Shown here: positions 7,183 to 9,431 of the stretch, piece by piece
How the letters are laid out: each line of letters opens with the position of its first letter
Position numbering within the stretch: the first letter of the stretch is position 1
Assembly: GCA_902805485.1 (NCBI GenBank)
Contig: CADCTM010000607.1
Coordinates: 1-9,431, forward strand
Direction of reading: 5' to 3'
Length of the DNA: 9,431 nt
DNA from: an uncultured Coleofasciculus sp.
GTDB taxonomy: Bacteria; Cyanobacteriota; Cyanobacteriia; Cyanobacteriales; Coleofasciculaceae
Made by a program: the position numbers and the translations under genes
The notes under the pieces: model-generated
Seen by the model: the letters and a program-made list of their open reading frames with translations, nothing else
Told to the model about the DNA's origin: nothing
The model's database searches: none

Positions 7183-8019
7183 ATGGAAGTTGAATTTACA
7201 AAATATCACGGTCTGGGTAATGACTTCATTTTGATTGATAACCGCACTGAGGAGCAGCCGATTATTACTTCAGAGCAAGCGGTGCAATTATGCGATCGCC
7301 ATTTTGGCATTGGTGCGGATGGCGTAATTTTCGCCTTGCCGGGGCAAGACGGTACTGACTATACGATGCGGATTTTTAATTCTGATGGTTCAGAACCAGA
7401 AATGTGTGGTAATGGTATTCGCTGTTTAGCTCATTTCTTGTCTGAGTTAGAAGGAACATCCGCTAAAACGGAGTATCGCATTTATACCCTAGGTGGGGTG
7501 ATGCTCCTTAAACTTGAAGGCGATGGCATTAAGGTTGATATGGGAGTACCTCAGTTGATGGCGACTCAGATTCCGACAACTTTGGCATCTGCTGACGAAA
7601 AGGTAGTTAATGCGCCTTTAGACGTGGCAGGGCAAACTTGGAATGTTACCTGTGTCAGTATGGGAAACCCGCACTGCATCACGTTTGTGGAGGATGCTGC
7701 TGCGATTAATTTGGCAACGCTTGGACCACAATTTGAACATCACGCCGCTTTCCCCCAACGCACAAATACGGAATTTATTCAAGTAGTACGCCCAGATTAC
7801 TTGAAAATGCGGGTATGGGAGCGGGGGGCTGGGGCAACATTGGCTTGTGGGACAGGGGCTTGTGCCACAGTAGTTGCGGGGGTATTGACGGGAAAAAGCG
7901 ATCGCAAGAGTACCGTTGAACTTCCTGGGGGTTGCCTGGAAATAGAATGGGCAGAAAACCAACGGGTTTACATGACAGGGCCGGCGAAAAAAGTCTTCGC
8001 CGGCAAGGTATCTGTTTAA
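7183..8019 (+). CDS. dapF: Diaminopimelate epimerase
   Basis: A 278-residue cytosolic enzyme that interconverts LL- and meso-diaminopimelate by a cofactor-free two-base mechanism; the product feeds peptidoglycan cross-links and lysine synthesis. The two catalytic cysteines are visible: Cys75 in EMCGNGIRC and Cys222 in LACGTGACA. Other family marks are the N-terminal KYHGLGNDF (7-15), the FGIGADGVIF segment (41-50), FNSDGSE (65-71), GNPHC (161-165) and RVWERGAGAT (210-219). Length and start match the family, and AAGGAGG lies 8 bases before the ATG. There is no sign of damage. It appears to be transcribed alone: the upstream gene is divergent and the next gene downstream is a convergent pseudogene. 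A GC-rich stem-loop lies 57 bases after the stop. Confidence 0.98.
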   Translation: MEVEFTKYHGLGNDFILIDNRTEEQPIITSEQAVQLCDRHFGIGADGVIFALPGQDGTDYTMRIFNSDGSEPEMCGNGIRCLAHFLSELEGTSAKTEYRIYTLGGVMLLKLEGDGIKVDMGVPQLMATQIPTTLASADEKVVNAPLDVAGQTWNVTCVSMGNPHCITFVEDAAAINLATLGPQFEHHAAFPQRTNTEFIQVVRPDYLKMRVWERGAGATLACGTGACATVVAGVLTGKSDRKSTVELPGGCLEIEWAENQRVYMTGPAKKVFAGKVSV

Positions 8020-8076
8020 AATTTCCCGAATTACAGCACGATAGACTAATTCTGTATTCGTGATGTTGCTCCCTAA

Positions 8077-8100
8077 CCCCCAACCCCTTGATGTTGGGGG
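8077..8100. repeat. GC-rich stem-loop after dapF with C-rich flank
   Basis: CCCCCAAC (8077-8084) and GTTGGGGG (8093-8100) form a perfect 8-bp stem around the loop CCCTTGAT. The left arm continues a C-rich run starting at 8070 (CCCTAACCCCCAACCCC), a type of sequence often dispersed in filamentous cyanobacterial genomes, from memory. No T-run follows, so it may be a 3'-end stabilising or Rho-type structure for dapF or a dispersed repeat copy rather than a classical terminator. Confidence 0.55.
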
Positions 8101-8270
8101 CATTCCGATCAAGTTCTAACTTTACCAACGAAACCTAGGTCTAGCCCAGTAGCGACCCCGAATTACAGATCTGTGAGCGAGTTTTAGGTAGAATATCGAT
8201 TGCATTGTTGAAAGGTATAATACTCAACACGATTGGGAACTGCAAAGCTTTGACCTGAAAAGCGGCAGCC

Positions 8271-8530
8271 CTAATAACCGTCATCAAAACCACTGGCAAA
8301 TTCGCCGCCAGATGTGCGAGGACGAGATGCCTCGTCGCTACGGTAGCTTTCTCGTTTTTCACTGTAGCCGTCTTGATAAGCACTCACGATGATCGGCGGC
8401 ATCTTGTGACACTTCGGTTCGCCTCACGGGATAGCAGTAGGTAGCTGTCTCCGATGACGGCGGGTTGTGCAAAGAAAATAGGTGCAGGTTCACTGGCGAG
8501 AGTGAAGATAGCCGCAACTATTTTGTTCAT
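8271..8530 (-). pseudogene. Frameshifted gene for a small exported Tyr/Gly-rich protein
   Basis: The ATG at 8528-8530 has AAAGGA (8538-8543) 7 bases upstream and begins a signal-peptide-like stretch (MNKIVAAIFTLA ... FFAQPA), but this frame stops at 8384-8386 after 48 codons. Removing one copy of a tandem CTAC (8437-8444) joins it to GDSYCYPVRRTEVSQDAADHRE; one further base lost near GAGT joins it to the frame reading SAYQDGYSEKRE ... SGGEFASGFDDGY, which ends in TAG at 8271-8273. The restored product would be about 84 residues, exported, and rich in Tyr, Gly, Ser and charged residues. I do not know its function. The protein-like segments falling in successive frames, behind a good ribosome-binding site, are the evidence for a decayed gene. 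It is convergent with dapF. Sequencing errors or a programmed shift are alternatives. Confidence 0.6.
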
Positions 8531-8725
8531 TGTTTCGTCCTTTCTTCAAATTCCTGATGACAACAGCTTCGTTTTTAAGAAGGGTTCAATCCTCCTCCCG
8601 CTGTTTCATCAATTTGGGTGAGGTGATTTGATTAAAGGAAAATCCTTAAGGGCGGTTTCTTGTCAATTTGTTGGATGTAAAAGAGATATTTCGATTTAAA
8701 ATCAAAGTTTGACTCCTCTCTAGTG

Positions 8726-8753
8726 AGACGGAGCTTCTGTTAAAGTTTCGTCT
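8726..8753 (+). other. 11-bp hairpin in the leader of the small ORF
   Basis: AGACGGAGCTT (8726-8736) pairs with AAGTTTCGTCT (8743-8753) around a 6-base loop. Two of the eleven pairs are G-U if the RNA is read from the + strand and would be A-C mismatches on the other strand, so the structure is favoured in + strand RNA. No T-run follows. It may be a leader element or part of an unannotated small RNA. Confidence 0.45.
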
Positions 8754-8833
8754 GTAGGATTACGGCAACTAACAGAAATCATCTCACTCGATAAATAGGA
8801 ACAGAAAAGATAACACGATTTAGTGAAGACAGT

Positions 8834-8855
8834 CTTAGCTCAACCTGGAGCTGAG
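8834..8855 (+). other. 8-bp hairpin 25 bases before the small ORF
   Basis: CTTAGCTC (8834-8841) pairs with GAGCTGAG (8848-8855) around the loop AACCTG. One pair is U-G in the + strand RNA and a mismatch in the other strand. It ends 25 bases before the ATG at 8881, so it could affect translation or mark an RNA end. Confidence 0.45.
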
Positions 8856-8880
8856 AAATTTACGCATAATAGGGCAACAG

Positions 8881-9102
8881 ATGAACAAAACCGCGAACAT
8901 GATTCAACCCTGTAAAGCTGACCTCAAGCTGAAATATCGTATACTTCAACTCAAGTATTCTAAACTTCGACTTACCTACTATGCAAATTTAATTAAGCAC
9001 CACGAGCTTTTAATTAAACACCACAGGCAGAGTGCTGAGTTTAATTGGCATCAAGATACATGGACTGACTCTATTCATGCCGATGTTTCTCAAAAGCCAT
9101 AA
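8881..9102 (+). CDS. Small basic helical protein, hypothetical (73 residues)
   Basis: I recognise no family. The frame runs ATG to TAA. Residues 12-50 are rich in Lys, Leu, Tyr and His with helix-like spacing and short internal similarity: LKLKYRILQLKYSKLRL, then LIKHH at 38-42 and again at 44-48 (YANLIKHHELLIKHHRQ). This could be a short basic amphipathic helix or coiled coil; the tail (53-73) is acidic to neutral with two Trp. There is no signal peptide and no clear Shine-Dalgarno at the first ATG or at Met7. The gene ends 36 bases before the convergent DUF6671-like gene. It may be a real small protein or a chance ORF; the ordered repeat pattern gives slight support to the former. Confidence 0.4.
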   Translation: MNKTANMIQPCKADLKLKYRILQLKYSKLRLTYYANLIKHHELLIKHHRQSAEFNWHQDTWTDSIHADVSQKP

Positions 9103-9138
9103 AAGTTCTTCAGATAAATTCAGTTAATAGGTGTGCTT

Positions 9139-9431
9139 CTACGGATTACAGTACAGACATTGTGATGGATCGGCTTTTTCCTCACCCTGGGGAAATAGTA
9201 CTTCCTGACTAAAACCACATTTTTTACAGTGAGAAATTTCGGCAAGAATTAGTGCTGTAGGAAGATGACAAATTAAACAGGGTAAACCTTTTTTTCTTTC
9301 CGTGATGTCAAAACCGGGGTAATCACAATTCGGACAAAGTTGCTGGAGTTTTTTAATTAAATCACGAGTTGCTTTGTCGATCCTTGTCATCCGCGTTGGA
9401 TTATACATCGCACGCATATCGGTTTCTAAAC
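9139..9431 (-). CDS. DUF6671-like protein, C-terminal part with four CxxC motifs (5' end outside window)
   Basis: The reading frame stays open to the window edge; before the internal Met at 9417 it reads LETD, so the segment is LETDMRAMYNPTRM and that Met is not the start. At least 96 residues are present. Four CxxC pairs (CPNC, CLIC, CKKC, CLYC) are spaced to make two zinc-ribbon or rubredoxin-like knuckles. The TDMRAMYNPTRM block and the closing CNP resemble my memory of the DUF6671 family, proteins of unknown function of roughly 280 residues; I give this family name with moderate confidence. Structural zinc binding is inferred from the cysteines. It is convergent with the small ORF, 36 bases away. 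Nothing about its partners can be said from this side. Confidence 0.8.
   Translation of the reverse strand, partial: LETDMRAMYNPTRMTRIDKATRDLIKKLQQLCPNCDYPGFDITERKKGLPCLICHLPTALILAEISHCKKCGFSQEVLFPQGEEKADPSQCLYCNP

Larger units (their letters stand above)
8531..8880. other. 350-bp spacer with hairpins before the small ORF
   Basis: No supported gene. On the minus strand it should carry the promoter of the decayed gene, with its Shine-Dalgarno at 8538-8543. On the + strand it forms the region ahead of the small ORF at 8881 and contains two hairpins, 8726-8753 and 8834-8855. A CATAAT at 8865-8870 resembles a -10 box, but no -35 is found at the right distance. Confidence 0.4.

Noticed and set aside
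7618..8128. Two - strand open frames antisense to the end of dapF
   Set aside because: Both are shadows of dapF and run across the downstream C-rich stem-loop; neither has a ribosome-binding site or a protein-like pattern.
8216..8221. TATAAT as a -10 promoter box
   Set aside because: No -35 element lies 15-19 bases upstream and there is no gene within reach on the + strand; the hexamer is inside a small AT-rich inverted repeat.
8141..8383. - strand open frame of 80 codons
   Set aside because: It overlaps the decayed exported-protein gene in the wrong frame; the neighbouring frame reads much more like a protein (SAYQDGY, FDDGY).

Overview
The window comes from a cyanobacterium. It opens with the last 32 codons of psbA (photosystem II D1 protein), carries nine copies of the cyanobacterial HIP1 octamer GCGATCGC, and encodes a GAF domain of the cyanobacteriochrome type and a CHAT-FHA protein. 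The mix of large multi-domain signalling genes and long spacers fits a large-genome, probably filamentous or colony-forming lineage; the genus cannot be fixed from the sequence.

Layout: psbA 3' end (+, 1-100) with a clear intrinsic terminator; a 1018-residue GAF-PAS-PAS-PAS-GAF histidine kinase (-, 310-3366); a divergent short-chain dehydrogenase/reductase (+, 3517-4323); a convergent gene for an unrecognised 198-residue acidic protein (-, 4407-5003) that lies downstream of, and in the same orientation as, a CHAT-FHA protein (-, 5152-6792); a 390-bp divergent spacer with a 15-bp dyad; dapF, diaminopimelate epimerase (+, 7183-8019); a GC-rich stem-loop; a decayed gene for a small exported protein (-, 8271-8530); a 350-bp spacer with two good hairpins leading to a small basic ORF (+, 8881-9102); and the C-terminal part of a four-CxxC DUF6671-like protein (-, 9139 to beyond the window edge).

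Functional picture: most genes look like independent units. psbA and dapF are housekeeping genes (photosynthesis; lysine and peptidoglycan precursor synthesis). The histidine kinase is soluble and has no receiver domain, so its response regulator must be elsewhere. The only plausible functional pair is the CHAT-FHA protein and its 198-residue downstream neighbour: a caspase-like protease with a phosphothreonine-reading domain plus a possible substrate, regulator or unrelated passenger. This pair, the decayed secreted-protein gene missed by simple ORF calling, and the structured leader before the small ORF are the parts most worth a second look. No CRISPR array, tRNA, rRNA or intact mobile element was seen.
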